48,781 nt of DNA from Clostridium ihumii AP5 (GTDB lineage: Bacteria > Bacillota > Clostridia > Clostridiales > Clostridiaceae): positions 1-48,781 of the forward strand of contig NZ_CCAT010000053.1 of NCBI RefSeq assembly GCF_000612845.1, in the 5' to 3' direction. The notes under the pieces are model-generated. The model was not told the DNA's origin. It worked only from the letters and a program-made list of their open reading frames with translations, and did no database searches. The position numbers were made by a program, and so were the translations under genes. Shown here piece by piece: positions 26,227 through 34,133 of the stretch; within the stretch, counting starts at the first letter, position 1, and each line of letters opens with the position of its first letter.

Positions 26227-26625
26227 AACGTAGGGTGGAATTCATTCCGCCTGGACTTTGATTAATATGAAAAACTAAGTTAGCAATATTAAAATTTATT
26301 TTATAAAAATATGTAAATTAATGTAAAAATTATTTATATATAAGGATATATATCATTCAACGTAGGGTGGAATTCATTCCACCTGGACTTTGATTAATAT
26401 GAAAAATTAAGATAAACAATATTGAAATTTATCTTATGAAAATAAAGAAATTAATGTAAAAGTTATTTGTATGTAAGGATATATACCATTTAACGTAGGG
26501 TGGAATTTATTCTACCTGGTCTTTGGTTCATATCAAAATTAAAGAACTTACTGATAATATAAACTTTATCAATATACAGTTATTTATTTCTAATTTTAGG
26601 ATATAATTAAAAAATGAGTAATTAA
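26227..26625 (+). repeat. Three tandem ~133-bp repeats with a palindromic head
   Basis: Units start with GTAGGGTGGAATTCATTCC at 26230, GTAGGGTGGAATTCATTCCA at 26362 and GTAGGGTGGAATTTATTCTA at 26495 (periods 132 and 133 bp). After the head each has CCTGG[AT]CTTTG[AG]TT, then an AT-rich tail. Units 1 and 2 are the closest (both continue GACTTTGATTAATATGAAAAA); unit 3 has diverged. A degenerate head also occurs at 26206. A solitary copy is at 17728. Confidence 0.8.
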
Positions 26626-26680
26626 AAGAATATATAAATTTTATTGAATAATATACAATTTATTTTAGGAGGATTTTATA

Positions 26681-27127
26681 ATGAGTACAGAAAAAAATGA
26701 AAATATAAAAGAAAATACAGAAGAAATAGTTGAAGATATAAAAGTTGAAGGAACTGAAGAAGTAGCAGAGGAAGTAGTTACAGCTGATGAATTATTAGTA
26801 GAAGATGCACCATCAAATGAAGAATTAGAAGCTTTAAATGAAACTAAAGAGCTATTAGTTGGAAATGACAAAATAACTGCTGTTGATGTATTAAAAGCAC
26901 AACTTATAGATGTTATAGTTGTAGCTGGTGTTTCAGCTATAGGAACAGTTTTAATAGACTTCATACTAAGACTTTTCCAATTCGTAATCTCAGATAAATT
27001 TTTATTTGGAGTAATATTGTTTATACCAGTGCTTATAATATATAATGTAATAATGACACTAAAGAAAGACAATATGACTTTAGGACAAAAAGTAGCAAAA
27101 TTGAAGCTTACTAAAAATAACAAATAG
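26681..27127 (+). CDS. RDD-family membrane protein with acidic N-terminus
   Basis: This 148-residue protein has an N-terminal ~60 residues very rich in Glu/Asp and probably unstructured. Two hydrophobic helices follow (about 75-97 and 106-124) and the RDD signature end [14 protein letters not shown] proteins are small membrane proteins of mostly unknown function, some acting as ion antiporters. AGGAGG precedes ATG. Its stop overlaps the RBS of rlmCD, so the two are translated from one mRNA. Confidence 0.75.
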   Translation: MSTEKNENIKENTEEIVEDIKVEGTEEVAEEVVTADELLVEDAPSNEELEALNETKELLVGNDKITAVDVLKAQLIDVIVVAGVSAIGTVLIDFILRLFQFVISDKFLFGVILFIPVLIIYNVIMTLKKDNMTLGQKVAKLKLTKNNK

Positions 27128-27138
27128 GAGAGATTTAT

Positions 27139-28494
27139 TTGAGAAAAAGAAAAGAATACGAATTTTTAATAGAAACAACAGAATTCCCAGGAAAAGGTGT
27201 AGCTTTTTACGAAGGTGAAAAAGTTACAGTAAAAAATACATTACCAGGACAAAAAGTAAAAGCAAGAGTAACTAAAAAAAGCTCTCAAAGCGGAGTTCAA
27301 GCAAAACTTATAGAAGTACTTGAAGATGTAGACTACAAAATAGAGCCACATTGTAACATTTCACATCAATGTGGTGGTTGTAGTAATGCTTACCTAGACT
27401 ATAAAACACAATTAGACTTCAAAGTAGACCAAGTAAAAAGACTTTTAGACGAAGGAAACATACAAGGCTATGAATTCTTAGGAATAGAAGAAAGCCCAGA
27501 AGTTTTTGAATACAGAAACAAAATGGAATTTACTTTTGGAGACATGGAAAAAGGCGGAGAACTAACACTAGGAATGCACGTTAAAAACAGAAGCTTTAGC
27601 ATAATAACTGTAGATAACTGCAAAATAGTTGATGGAGACTTTAGAAAAATTCTAACTGCAACATTAGAACACTTTAGAAAAACAGACCTTCCATACTACA
27701 AAGTAATGAAACATGAAGGATACTTAAGAAACCTGGTTGTAAGAAAAGCTATAAACACAGGTGAAATACTTGTAAACTTAGTAACAACAACTCAAGTTAA
27801 TTATGACCTAACTAAATTTATAGAAGAAATAACTGCACTAAACTTAAATGGAAAAATAGCAGGAATAATACATACTCTAAATGATTCACTATCAGACGTT
27901 GTTCAAGCTGACGAAGTAAAAACATTATATGGTAGAGAATACATAATAGAAGATTTATTAGGATTAAAATTTAAAATAAATCCATTTGCATTCTTCCAAA
28001 CAAACACAAAAGGTGCAGAAAAACTTTACTCAATGGTAAGAGACTTCATGGGTAACTCAGACAACAAAGTAGTATTTGACCTATACTGTGGAACAGGAAC
28101 AATCGGACAAATAGTTGCACCAAAAGCTAAAAAAGTAGTTGGAATAGAATTAATAGAAGAAGCAGTTGAAGCAGCAAAAGAAAATGCAAAACTAAACAAC
28201 TTAGAAAATTGCCAATTCATAGCTGGTGACGTAGCAAAAGTAATACAAAACGTAAAAGACAAACCAGACATAATAATCCTAGACCCACCAAGAGCAGGAG
28301 TACATCCAGTAGCTCTAGACTACGTAATAAAATTCAATGCAAAAGAAATAATATACGTATCATGCAACCCAAAATCACTTGTAACAGACCTACAAGTCCT
28401 AACAAAAGCAGGATACAAAATAGAAAAAATAAAACTAAAAGACATGTTCCCACACACACCACACGTGGAAACAGTATGTAGATTATATAAATAA
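27139..28494 (+). CDS. rlmCD: 23S rRNA (uracil-5-)-methyltransferase, RumA/RlmCD family
   Basis: This 451-residue enzyme methylates uridine C5 in 23S rRNA with S-adenosylmethionine. It has an N-terminal TRAM domain (about 8-65) and an iron-sulfur cysteine cluster ([13 protein letters not shown]). The SAM site is [12 protein letters not shown], followed by [17 protein letters not shown], and the catalytic cysteine is in [12 protein letters not shown] with ILDPPRAG before it. Start TTG at 27139 has GGAG upstream. The prophage integrase lies 86 bp after the stop, so the 3' flank is the insertion site. Confidence 0.93.
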   Translation: MRKRKEYEFLIETTEFPGKGVAFYEGEKVTVKNTLPGQKVKARVTKKSSQSGVQAKLIEVLEDVDYKIEPHCNISHQCGGCSNAYLDYKTQLDFKVDQVKRLLDEGNIQGYEFLGIEESPEVFEYRNKMEFTFGDMEKGGELTLGMHVKNRSFSIITVDNCKIVDGDFRKILTATLEHFRKTDLPYYKVMKHEGYLRNLVVRKAINTGEILVNLVTTTQVNYDLTKFIEEITALNLNGKIAGIIHTLNDSLSDVVQADEVKTLYGREYIIEDLLGLKFKINPFAFFQTNTKGAEKLYSMVRDFMGNSDNKVVFDLYCGTGTIGQIVAPKAKKVVGIELIEEAVEAAKENAKLNNLENCQFIAGDVAKVIQNVKDKPDIIILDPPRAGVHPVALDYVIKFNAKEIIYVSCNPKSLVTDLQVLTKAGYKIEKIKLKDMFPHTPHVETVCRLYK

Positions 28495-28580
28495 ATCAAG
28501 GGATTAAGAGATTTGGTTATTTATAAATAGTGTAATTGCCACCTATTTGCCACCTTTTTAATTTATGAGGTGGCAAATTT
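28495..28580. other. Chromosome-prophage junction, candidate attL
   Basis: The 86 bp between rlmCD and the integrase contain the direct repeat GCCACCTATTTGCCACC (28538-28554). The prophage-left attachment site should be here or at the very end of rlmCD. The core cannot be fixed because the right junction is outside the window. Confidence 0.5.
28546..28577. terminator. Bidirectional terminator between rlmCD and integrase
   Basis: TTTGCCACCT (28546-28555) pairs with AGGTGGCAAA (28568-28577). The flanks are TTTTCATTTT on the right and AT-rich on the left. Confidence 0.7.
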
Positions 28581-29711
28581 TCATTTTGTTATTAAAGATT
28601 CAAAGATATTGACACTGTCTTCTTTCATTTTTTTAGTGACATGTGAATAAATATCCATAGTAGTTGATAATTTTGAATGACCTAATCTAACTTGAATATC
28701 TTTTATATTTGCACCAGCTTCTAATAGCATAGTAGCATGAGTATGCCTAAGAGAATGAAAGTTAAAATTAATGTTTAACTCATAATTGACAACTCTAGAT
28801 AAATATTTTAGAGAATTTGTTGTCACAGTTTCACCATTTTCTTTTGTACATACAAAATTTGAGTTTATATAATATTCATCATACTTCAATTTGTTTTCTT
28901 TTTGCCAAGCATTATGATTTTTTAATATTAATATTAAAGTGTCTCCAATAGATATAAATCTATTAGAACTTTTGGTCTTAGGTGATCCGAATTCATATAC
29001 TCCATTTTTTTTGCTTAAAAGTATTTTTTCAACATGTATAGTTTTATTTTCAAAATCTATGCAATCCCATGTAAGTCCACAGACTTCTGATGCTCTCATA
29101 CCAGTATGAAATGCAATTTGTAAGGGTATGTAAAAACTACTTCCTTGAGGGAATCTGTTAATTATAGTATTAAAATCATTAATTGATATAATCTTTAAGT
29201 CTTCACTTTTAGGCTTATTATCTTTAGGAAGTTTAATGTATTTCATAGGATTTTCTTTTATAAATTGATAAGGATATACAGCTGATTTTAATGCACCAGA
29301 GAGGACACCATAAAAATTATTAATGCTACATTTAGAGAAACCATCTAAATATTTATTATTTATGAATTCTTGTAAAATAGCTGGAGTTAAAGATTTTAAT
29401 TTATATGAACCTAAGGAAGGCTTAATATGATTTTTAATTATATTTTTATAATATTCTTGTGTATTATATTTACAATTTATCAATACATATTCTTTGTACC
29501 AATAATCGAAATAATCAGATATAGATATATTACTTTCATCAATAACACTGCCACAACTTTCAAATTCATTTAATGCAATTCTAAGAGCTTGTTGAGCTTC
29601 TTTTTTTGTTTTAAAGCCACCTTTTTCTTTTCGTTTCCTTACACCATCAACTACACCCAAATTGAAATAGTAGCTCCAAGTAGAACCACGTTTTCTAACA
29701 CTACCTTGCAT
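28581..29711 (-). CDS. int: Tyrosine recombinase, prophage integrase
   Basis: This 376-residue integrase has an AP2-like arm-binding N-terminus (GSVRKRGSTWSYYFNLG), a SAM-like core-binding domain (about 60-160) and a catalytic domain. The Arg is in TGMRASEVCGLTW, HxxR in FHSLRHTHATMLLEAGA, and the His and tyrosine in LGHSKLSTTMDIYSHVT. ATG at 29711 with GAAAGG upstream is preferred to the TTG at 29732. It inserts the prophage beside rlmCD. Confidence 0.95.
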   Translation of the reverse strand: MQGSVRKRGSTWSYYFNLGVVDGVRKRKEKGGFKTKKEAQQALRIALNEFESCGSVIDESNISISDYFDYWYKEYVLINCKYNTQEYYKNIIKNHIKPSLGSYKLKSLTPAILQEFINNKYLDGFSKCSINNFYGVLSGALKSAVYPYQFIKENPMKYIKLPKDNKPKSEDLKIISINDFNTIINRFPQGSSFYIPLQIAFHTGMRASEVCGLTWDCIDFENKTIHVEKILLSKKNGVYEFGSPKTKSSNRFISIGDTLILILKNHNAWQKENKLKYDEYYINSNFVCTKENGETVTTNSLKYLSRVVNYELNINFNFHSLRHTHATMLLEAGANIKDIQVRLGHSKLSTTMDIYSHVTKKMKEDSVNIFESLITK

Positions 29712-29795
29712 AAAAATACCACTACCTTTCAAAGTATTTATAATTTATCTAATTTATAGTTTTTGCTTCTTTGTTATAATTTAAGCTTATCTATT

Positions 29796-30275
29796 TCACA
29801 CACTTTGCTTAATTTCATCTTTATGTACTATATTTATGGTAGGTTCAAAGAATATATAATAATCTTTAATTTCTAGATATGCACCATATTTATTTTTATA
29901 GTGTTGAAGGGTTCCTTCTAAAAAGTCTCCTGTGATATCTAAAAATTCCGATGTTTCAAACTTTTCTTTAAGACCATTTTTATATGCACTTATCAAGTGT
30001 GATAGTTTTATAGCTTGATCATACCCCCAACGACGAGCGAGTAGTTCTTTTTTTCTGTTTTCTATTTTCCTTTGATCAGATATATCACCATAGGTAGTAA
30101 AATGATGTCCTAATTCTTCATACATAATACAAACCTTTTCTTTATCAGTTAAATTTTTATTTATTAATATAACATTGTCAAAGTAAAAACCACTCTTACC
30201 TTTAAAGGAATCTAATTCATAAATAGAAATTCCAAGCTCTTGGGCTTTAGTGACTATCTCTTCATATTTTGTCAT
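29796..30275 (-). CDS. ImmA/IrrE-family metallopeptidase
   Basis: This 159-residue protein has the motif IMYEELGHHFT, the phage-type variant of the HExxH zinc site in ImmA proteins, and an ARRWGYDQAIKL helix. ImmA-type proteases cleave the CI-like repressor and trigger prophage induction. It lies between the integrase and the repressor gene, 24 bp from the latter, as in ICEBs1-like and siphoviral lysogeny modules. Confidence 0.85.
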   Translation of the reverse strand: MTKYEEIVTKAQELGISIYELDSFKGKSGFYFDNVILINKNLTDKEKVCIMYEELGHHFTTYGDISDQRKIENRKKELLARRWGYDQAIKLSHLISAYKNGLKEKFETSEFLDITGDFLEGTLQHYKNKYGAYLEIKDYYIFFEPTINIVHKDEIKQSV

Positions 30276-30299
30276 ATATTCTCACCCCAACACCATAAA

Positions 30300-30785
30300 T
30301 TATTTATTATCTTTGTTTTTTAATTTATTCATGAATTTTTTAGCAATTTCTTCATCATACTTAGCAAATTCAGGATTATCTTCATCAGTATGTGCTGCAA
30401 ATGTAGTTATTTCATTGTCAGATTTAATACAATTATTTGTATATTTATATATCTCAGTCAATTCAGAAACACGTTTATTGGCTTCAGATTTTCCTAAGTC
30501 ATTTAATTTATTATACTTATCTAACAATGCAATTTCATTCTTAGATAGAGTAGTATCTTTTTTTATATCCCACCCCATCAAGTAATAAGGTTCAATATTT
30601 AAAGCTTCTGCTAAGATCTCCAGTTTATCTAAAGGCATATTTTTTATAGAACCTGTTTCATAACGTTGCAATGTAGATTTGCTTAGGCCTGTCTTATTGG
30701 CTAAATCTTGATATGACAACATAAGTTCAATTCTTCTATTTTTTATACGATTTATTATTGTTTCCATTTTTTGTTCTTGATTCAT
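30300..30785 (-). CDS. CI-like XRE-family prophage repressor
   Basis: This 161-residue protein has an N-terminal XRE helix-turn-helix (LSYQDLANKTGLSKSTLQRYETGSIKNMP). The following NIEPYYLMGWDI is typical of clostridial phage repressors. There is no LexA-like Ser-Lys peptidase domain; cleavage by the neighbouring ImmA-like protein is more likely. It is divergent from the Cro-like gene. Its promoter (TTGCAT, 16 bp, TATAAT on the minus strand, about 30838-30810) overlaps operator half-sites. Confidence 0.9.
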   Translation of the reverse strand: MNQEQKMETIINRIKNRRIELMLSYQDLANKTGLSKSTLQRYETGSIKNMPLDKLEILAEALNIEPYYLMGWDIKKDTTLSKNEIALLDKYNKLNDLGKSEANKRVSELTEIYKYTNNCIKSDNEITTFAAHTDEDNPEFAKYDEEIAKKFMNKLKNKDNK

Positions 30786-30830
30786 AATAATTATCCTCCA
30801 TAAGTACTATTATAAAAGATTTTTTCATAA

Positions 30831-30930
30831 ATGCAACGAAATTTGTAATAAATGTAATAAAAAGTTGCATTCATGGGTTGACACCTATAAAGAGGAATGG
30901 TAATATTTAATTATCCCAAATACGCAACGG
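30831..30930. promoter_or_regulatory. Lysogeny switch operator region and PR-like promoter
   Basis: TTGACA (30878-30883), 17-bp spacer and TAATAT (30901-30906) form a near-consensus rightward promoter. Half-sites ATGCAACGA (30831-30839), GTTGCATT (inverted, 30864-30871) and ACGCAACGG (30922-30930) are spread over the divergent region. A further ATGCAACGA is inside the Cro-like gene at 31152-31160. Confidence 0.75.
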
Positions 30931-30944
30931 AAGGGACGATGATT

Positions 30945-31184
30945 ATGGATGTAAATAAACTAAAAGGAAAAATGGTTGAGAAAAAATATACCCAAAAAAG
31001 TATGGCAAGGGAAATTGGGATAACACAGCAATCACTTAATGCTAAGTTAAATAATCGTTCTCAATTTACACTTGATGAAATTGTAAAAATAGTGAATATA
31101 TTAGAAATAGAAGATCCGATAGAAATTTTTTTTACTAGCTGCGTCCCAAAAATGCAACGAAGAAAAAATAAACTTAATAATTAA
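30945..31184 (+). CDS. Cro-like XRE-family regulator
   Basis: This 79-residue XRE helix-turn-helix protein (KYTQKSMAREIGITQQSLNAKLN) is divergent from the repressor. ATG at 30945 has GGAAGGGA 8 nt upstream; earlier in-frame starts lack an RBS. It is expected to be the antirepressor/early regulator. The 3' end of the gene includes an extra ATGCAACGA operator half-site. Confidence 0.85.
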   Translation: MDVNKLKGKMVEKKYTQKSMAREIGITQQSLNAKLNNRSQFTLDEIVKIVNILEIEDPIEIFFTSCVPKMQRRKNKLNN

Positions 31185-31297
31185 AAATAGATACAATGAA
31201 CACTTTTTGATGGGTTTGGTTAAATCATAATGTAGGAATTTATAGCTTAAATATAAGGGTAGCAACCTAAAATTGTTTTTAGATGGAGGATAATTTA

Positions 31298-31528
31298 ATG
31301 GAAAAATTAGAAAGGATAGAGAAAGAACCATTGTTATATACAGTACCTGAGGTAGCATTACTTTTAAAAGTTGATGAACCTAAGGTAAGAGAATTAATAA
31401 GAAGAAAACTTTTGATAGGCTTAAAACTAGGTAGGCTTAAAGTTACAAGAAAAGAGTTACTAAAATTTTTAGATAATTATGCAGGAAAAGATTTAAGTGA
31501 TTTAAGCAATATAAAAGAGCTTAGTTAG
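31298..31528 (+). CDS. Excisionase-like helix-turn-helix protein
   Basis: This 76-residue MerR/excisionase-type protein has LLYTVPEVALLLKVDEPKVRELIRRKLLIGLKLGRLKVTRKELLKFL. ATG at 31298 lies 8 nt after GGAGG (31285-31289); the upstream ATG at 31283 is part of that RBS region. Position after the Cro-like gene suits an excisionase or an early DNA-binding protein. Confidence 0.75.
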   Translation: MEKLERIEKEPLLYTVPEVALLLKVDEPKVRELIRRKLLIGLKLGRLKVTRKELLKFLDNYAGKDLSDLSNIKELS

Positions 31529-31596
31529 ATATGAAATATATAAGTTATGCACTAGTATAAACCTAACTCCACTAGTGGCTAAGGAGAGGTGTAAGA

Positions 31597-31638
31597 ATGA
31601 TTTTAAAATTAGTTTTGAATGGAGAAAAATTAATATGA
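31597..31638 (+). CDS. 13-residue leader-like ORF
   Basis: AGGAGAGGTG lies just before ATG at 31597. The ORF reads MILKLVLNGEKLI and stops with TGA that overlaps the ATG of the next gene (ATATGA at 31634). Such coupling suggests it feeds ribosomes into the next gene. It could also be the broken N-terminus of a larger phage protein. Confidence 0.4.
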   Translation: MILKLVLNGEKLI

Positions 31639-31835
31639 AAGTAAACATACCAAAAGAAGTAAAAGAAAATGTATATAAAGTAACTGATGAAGTTTTAGAA
31701 GAGTTTAAAATTGTAGATATAGAAAAAATACAAACTTTGTTAAAAGAAAATTATGGAGTATGGTTTTTTAATTCAATTGCATTAGAAAAATTAATTAAGG
31801 AGTTTCTTGATAAAAAGATATTTATTTATTGTTAG
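31635..31835 (+). CDS. Small phage protein, unknown
   Basis: This 66-residue protein begins MKVNIPKEVKENVYKVTDEV. It is mostly helical and acidic/basic mixed, with no recognised motif. ATG at 31635 is chosen because the coupled leader ORF stops there. The next gene starts 10 nt after its stop. Confidence 0.5.
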   Translation: MKVNIPKEVKENVYKVTDEVLEEFKIVDIEKIQTLLKENYGVWFFNSIALEKLIKEFLDKKIFIYC

Positions 31836-31845
31836 GAGTATAGAT

Positions 31846-32013
31846 ATGAGTTTAAAGGTTGTACCACCAAAAGATTTAGAAAAGTTAAATAAGACAATAG
31901 AAGCTTTAAGGCAATTAATTAAAACAGATGTAAGGGAAACAGATAGAATTATTCATAAACAAGCACTGGAGGATTTGATTGAGTATAGAAAAAGTTTAAA
32001 TATAAAAAAATAG
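31846..32013 (+). CDS. Small helical phage protein, unknown
   Basis: This 55-residue protein starts MSLKVVPPKDLEKLNKTIEA and is strongly helical with alternating charges. ATG at 31846 has TAGGAG upstream. No family is recognised. A strong hairpin region follows. Confidence 0.55.
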   Translation: MSLKVVPPKDLEKLNKTIEALRQLIKTDVRETDRIIHKQALEDLIEYRKSLNIKK

Positions 32014-32091
32014 ATTGCTTTGCAGAGCAATCTAAGTACTACGCTATAATTTTAAAAAAATATTCTAATTAATTATAGCATAGTGCTCCTA
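32012..32091 (+). other. Two hairpins before the replication initiator gene
   Basis: AGATTGCT/AGCAATCT (32012-32019/32026-32033), then AGTACTACGCTATAATT (32036-32052) with AATTATAGCATAGTGCT (32075-32091), 15 of 17 paired. No T-run follows either, so attenuation or RNA processing is more likely than simple termination. Confidence 0.5.
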
Positions 32092-32115
32092 TAATTTGCA
32101 AGAGGGGGAAGAAAA

Positions 32116-33021
32116 ATGGGAATTATAAGAGTTAACAAAAGCAAAGATAATCCTTATATACTTTTAAATAAAACAGCTTTAGAAGATGCTAATTTATCTT
32201 TTAAGGCAAAAGGAATCTTAGCTTATTTAATGTCAAAACCAGATAATTGGAAGTGTTCAATTATAGATTTAAAAAAAAATTCTAAGGATGGACGAGATTC
32301 TCTTTATGCTGGATTAAAAGAACTAAGAAAACATGGTTATTTAATTAAAAGACCTATTAAAAATGATAAGAACATAATTGAATCATGGGAAGAAGTTATA
32401 TATGAAACGCCACAAGATGAAGCAAAAAAAATATTTCAATTACAAGAAAAATCAAAGCCATATACGGAAAAGCCGAATATGGGAAAATCCATTTCCGGGT
32501 TTTCCGTATCCGGGTTTCCCACTTACGGAAAATCCGGAAATATAATAAATACTAATATACTAAATAATGAACTAATAAATAATGATACTAGTAATAGTAC
32601 TACTAATTGTGATTTGAAAAGTATTTTTGAAAGCAATATTTGCTTACTAACTAGAAATACTTCACAACAGTTTAATAATTACTTAGAGCAATATGAATAT
32701 GCCTTTGTAAAAGCTGTTGTAAATTATTGCATCCGTTGTAAAGCAAAGAGCTTTGCTTATTTTAAAAAGACGATAGATGATTCGCTATCTAAGGGAATTA
32801 CAAAAGGAAGCGATTTTATAAATAATGTTGAAAGTTATATGAAAGAAAAGTATTCAAAATGTGATGATAAGAATACTTCCAAGGGTTTTAAATCTAAACA
32901 GGTAGATAGCTTTAATAACTTTGAACAAAGGAAATATAACTTCGAGGAACTTGAGAGAGACTTACTAGGCTGGAATGACAATGAGAGCATAAGCAATTGT
33001 GTAGGAAGTGACTTTAATTGA
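32116..33021 (+). CDS. Phage replication initiator (replisome organizer)
   Basis: This 301-residue protein has a winged-helix N-terminus (NLSFKAKGILAYLMSKPDNW, then LKKNSKDGRDSLYAGLKELRKHGYL). A repetitive hydrophilic linker (about 115-150) and a DnaD-like helical C-terminus (VKAVVNYCIRCKAKSFAYFKKTIDDSL) follow. It is the typical Gram-positive phage organizer that loads the host helicase. The linker codons double as candidate origin iterons (32463-32537). GAGGGGGAAG precedes ATG. Confidence 0.88.
   Translation: MGIIRVNKSKDNPYILLNKTALEDANLSFKAKGILAYLMSKPDNWKCSIIDLKKNSKDGRDSLYAGLKELRKHGYLIKRPIKNDKNIIESWEEVIYETPQDEAKKIFQLQEKSKPYTEKPNMGKSISGFSVSGFPTYGKSGNIINTNILNNELINNDTSNSTTNCDLKSIFESNICLLTRNTSQQFNNYLEQYEYAFVKAVVNYCIRCKAKSFAYFKKTIDDSLSKGITKGSDFINNVESYMKEKYSKCDDKNTSKGFKSKQVDSFNNFEQRKYNFEELERDLLGWNDNESISNCVGSDFN
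32463..32610. other. Candidate prophage replication origin inside the initiator gene
   Basis: ACGGAAAAGCC (32464-32474), TGGGAAAATCC (32480-32490) and ACGGAAAATCC (32525-32535) are forward copies. GGTTTTCCGT (32499-32508) and GGGTTTCCCA (32512-32521) are inverted copies. A ~75-bp, nearly pure AT stretch follows at once, like a DNA-unwinding element. The encoded linker is otherwise unremarkable, so the DNA pattern seems selected. Confidence 0.65.
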
Positions 33022-33752
33022 AAAGAATTGAGTTAGAAGGGCAATTAAGCTTATTCGATTTAGATACAAATATACCCAAAGTTGCTAACAATAATTTGAA
33101 TAACCCAATATTAAACTTGAAAGTAGTGGAAATAAATAAAGAAGAAATAGAACTTAATGATACAGAAGTATTAAGTAGATATAGAAACATAGAAAACTTG
33201 AATAGGATTATATCTTATTGTGGCGGTGGATATGGCATTGAAATATATAAGGAAGGGAAATACATTACTTTATATATTAACAGAGTAGGAGAAAAGGAAT
33301 TTGAAATAAATAATAGGTGTCCAGTATTGCCAATGGAGAAGATAATATTTACAGCAGAAGCATTAAATTACAACAAAAACCAAGAAGAAGTATTAAAAAA
33401 ATATAAAAATGTTTCTAGAAAAATTATTAAGAGAAAAGGTGATGAAAACATTATTTTAATCTTAAAAGATGGACAAGTATTAAGCATAAATAACAAAGGA
33501 TGGGTACTAGAATTCAAGAGCAAAGCTGTTTACGAAGAAAACGAAATAATCTTTGAAAATTTGGGAAAAGATAAGGTTAATAGAAAAGAATTAAAAAAAG
33601 ATGATAAAGTTGTTGTATTTTATGACAATTGCAAGTGCAAGGGTATAGTAAGGTCAAAACATTCGATTTATGAAGCTTATAGCATTGACTTTGAAAAACA
33701 AGGGAAAATGTGTAATACAACATTTCATATTAGCCAAGTGGAGGTGTGCTAA
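33018..33752 (+). CDS. Phage protein with sliding-clamp-binding-like motif
   Basis: This 244-residue protein starts MKRIELEGQLSLFDLDTNIP. QLSLF (residues 9-13) fits the consensus for binding the beta sliding clamp. The rest shows no known enzyme motif but has a CGGGYG segment and a KGIVRSKHSIYEAYSI KOW-like region. TTG at 33018 overlaps the initiator stop (TTGA), so translation is coupled. Function is unknown; a role in replication or repair is likely from position. Confidence 0.6.
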   Translation: MKRIELEGQLSLFDLDTNIPKVANNNLNNPILNLKVVEINKEEIELNDTEVLSRYRNIENLNRIISYCGGGYGIEIYKEGKYITLYINRVGEKEFEINNRCPVLPMEKIIFTAEALNYNKNQEEVLKKYKNVSRKIIKRKGDENIILILKDGQVLSINNKGWVLEFKSKAVYEENEIIFENLGKDKVNRKELKKDDKVVVFYDNCKCKGIVRSKHSIYEAYSIDFEKQGKMCNTTFHISQVEVC

Positions 33753-33920
33753 ATGGATTGGAGCGAAGTAGCAGAAAAAACTTATAAGGCAATACAGAAT
33801 AAAAATATGAAAAAGAAAAAAGAAAAGGAAAAATTAATTAATGCATATTTTAATAAGAGCATAGAAAAAACCATGAATTCATCAAGAAAAAGGAATTTAA
33901 GAAGAAGGGGTCAAGTTTAA
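33753..33920 (+). CDS. Small basic phage protein
   Basis: This 55-residue protein starts MDWSEVAEKTYKAIQNKNMK and is very lysine/arginine-rich (KKKKEKEK, RKRNLRRRG). It directly abuts the preceding stop, with GGAGGTG upstream. Nucleic-acid binding is possible from charge, not shown. Confidence 0.6.
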   Translation: MDWSEVAEKTYKAIQNKNMKKKKEKEKLINAYFNKSIEKTMNSSRKRNLRRRGQV

Positions 33921-33938
33921 ATATAAGGTGGGGAAAAA

Positions 33939-34133
33939 ATGAAGAATGGTAAGAGTCTAACAAGAAAGCAAAAAACATTTTTATTAAGCAAAGGATATAA
34001 CTTTAAAGATTACCTTTGCATCAAGAATACAAGCACTTTTCAAGAATTTTTTAACAGGAAAACAGGAGAGATTTTAACAATAGAAATTGAAGGAGTTGAT
34101 ATGGATGGAAGAATTAAGAGAAAAAATGCATAA
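33939..34133 (+). CDS. DUF6906-like small phage protein
   Basis: This 64-residue protein (MKNGKSLTRKQKTFLLSKGY, then FNRKTGEIL) has the pattern of the DUF6906 family found in Gram-positive phages: MKNGK.T..QK....., a short helix and a -R.TG...- hairpin. AAGGTGGGG is upstream. Function unknown. The next gene overlaps its 3' end. Confidence 0.6.
   Translation: MKNGKSLTRKQKTFLLSKGYNFKDYLCIKNTSTFQEFFNRKTGEILTIEIEGVDMDGRIKRKNA

Larger units (their letters stand above)
26045..26680. other. Leader region with promoter and tandem repeats
   Basis: A promoter near 26115 would produce a ~550-nt leader in front of the RDD gene. Three tandem ~133-bp units fill most of it. No ORF with an RBS was seen. 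Confidence 0.5.

Noticed and set aside
26227-26625. CRISPR array
   Set aside because: Only three units with long ~133-bp periods; the 'spacers' are themselves similar to each other and no cas gene is nearby.
26665-27123. 152-residue antisense ORF over the RDD gene
   Set aside because: Serine/threonine-rich shadow of an acidic gene with strong RBS on the plus strand; no RBS of its own.
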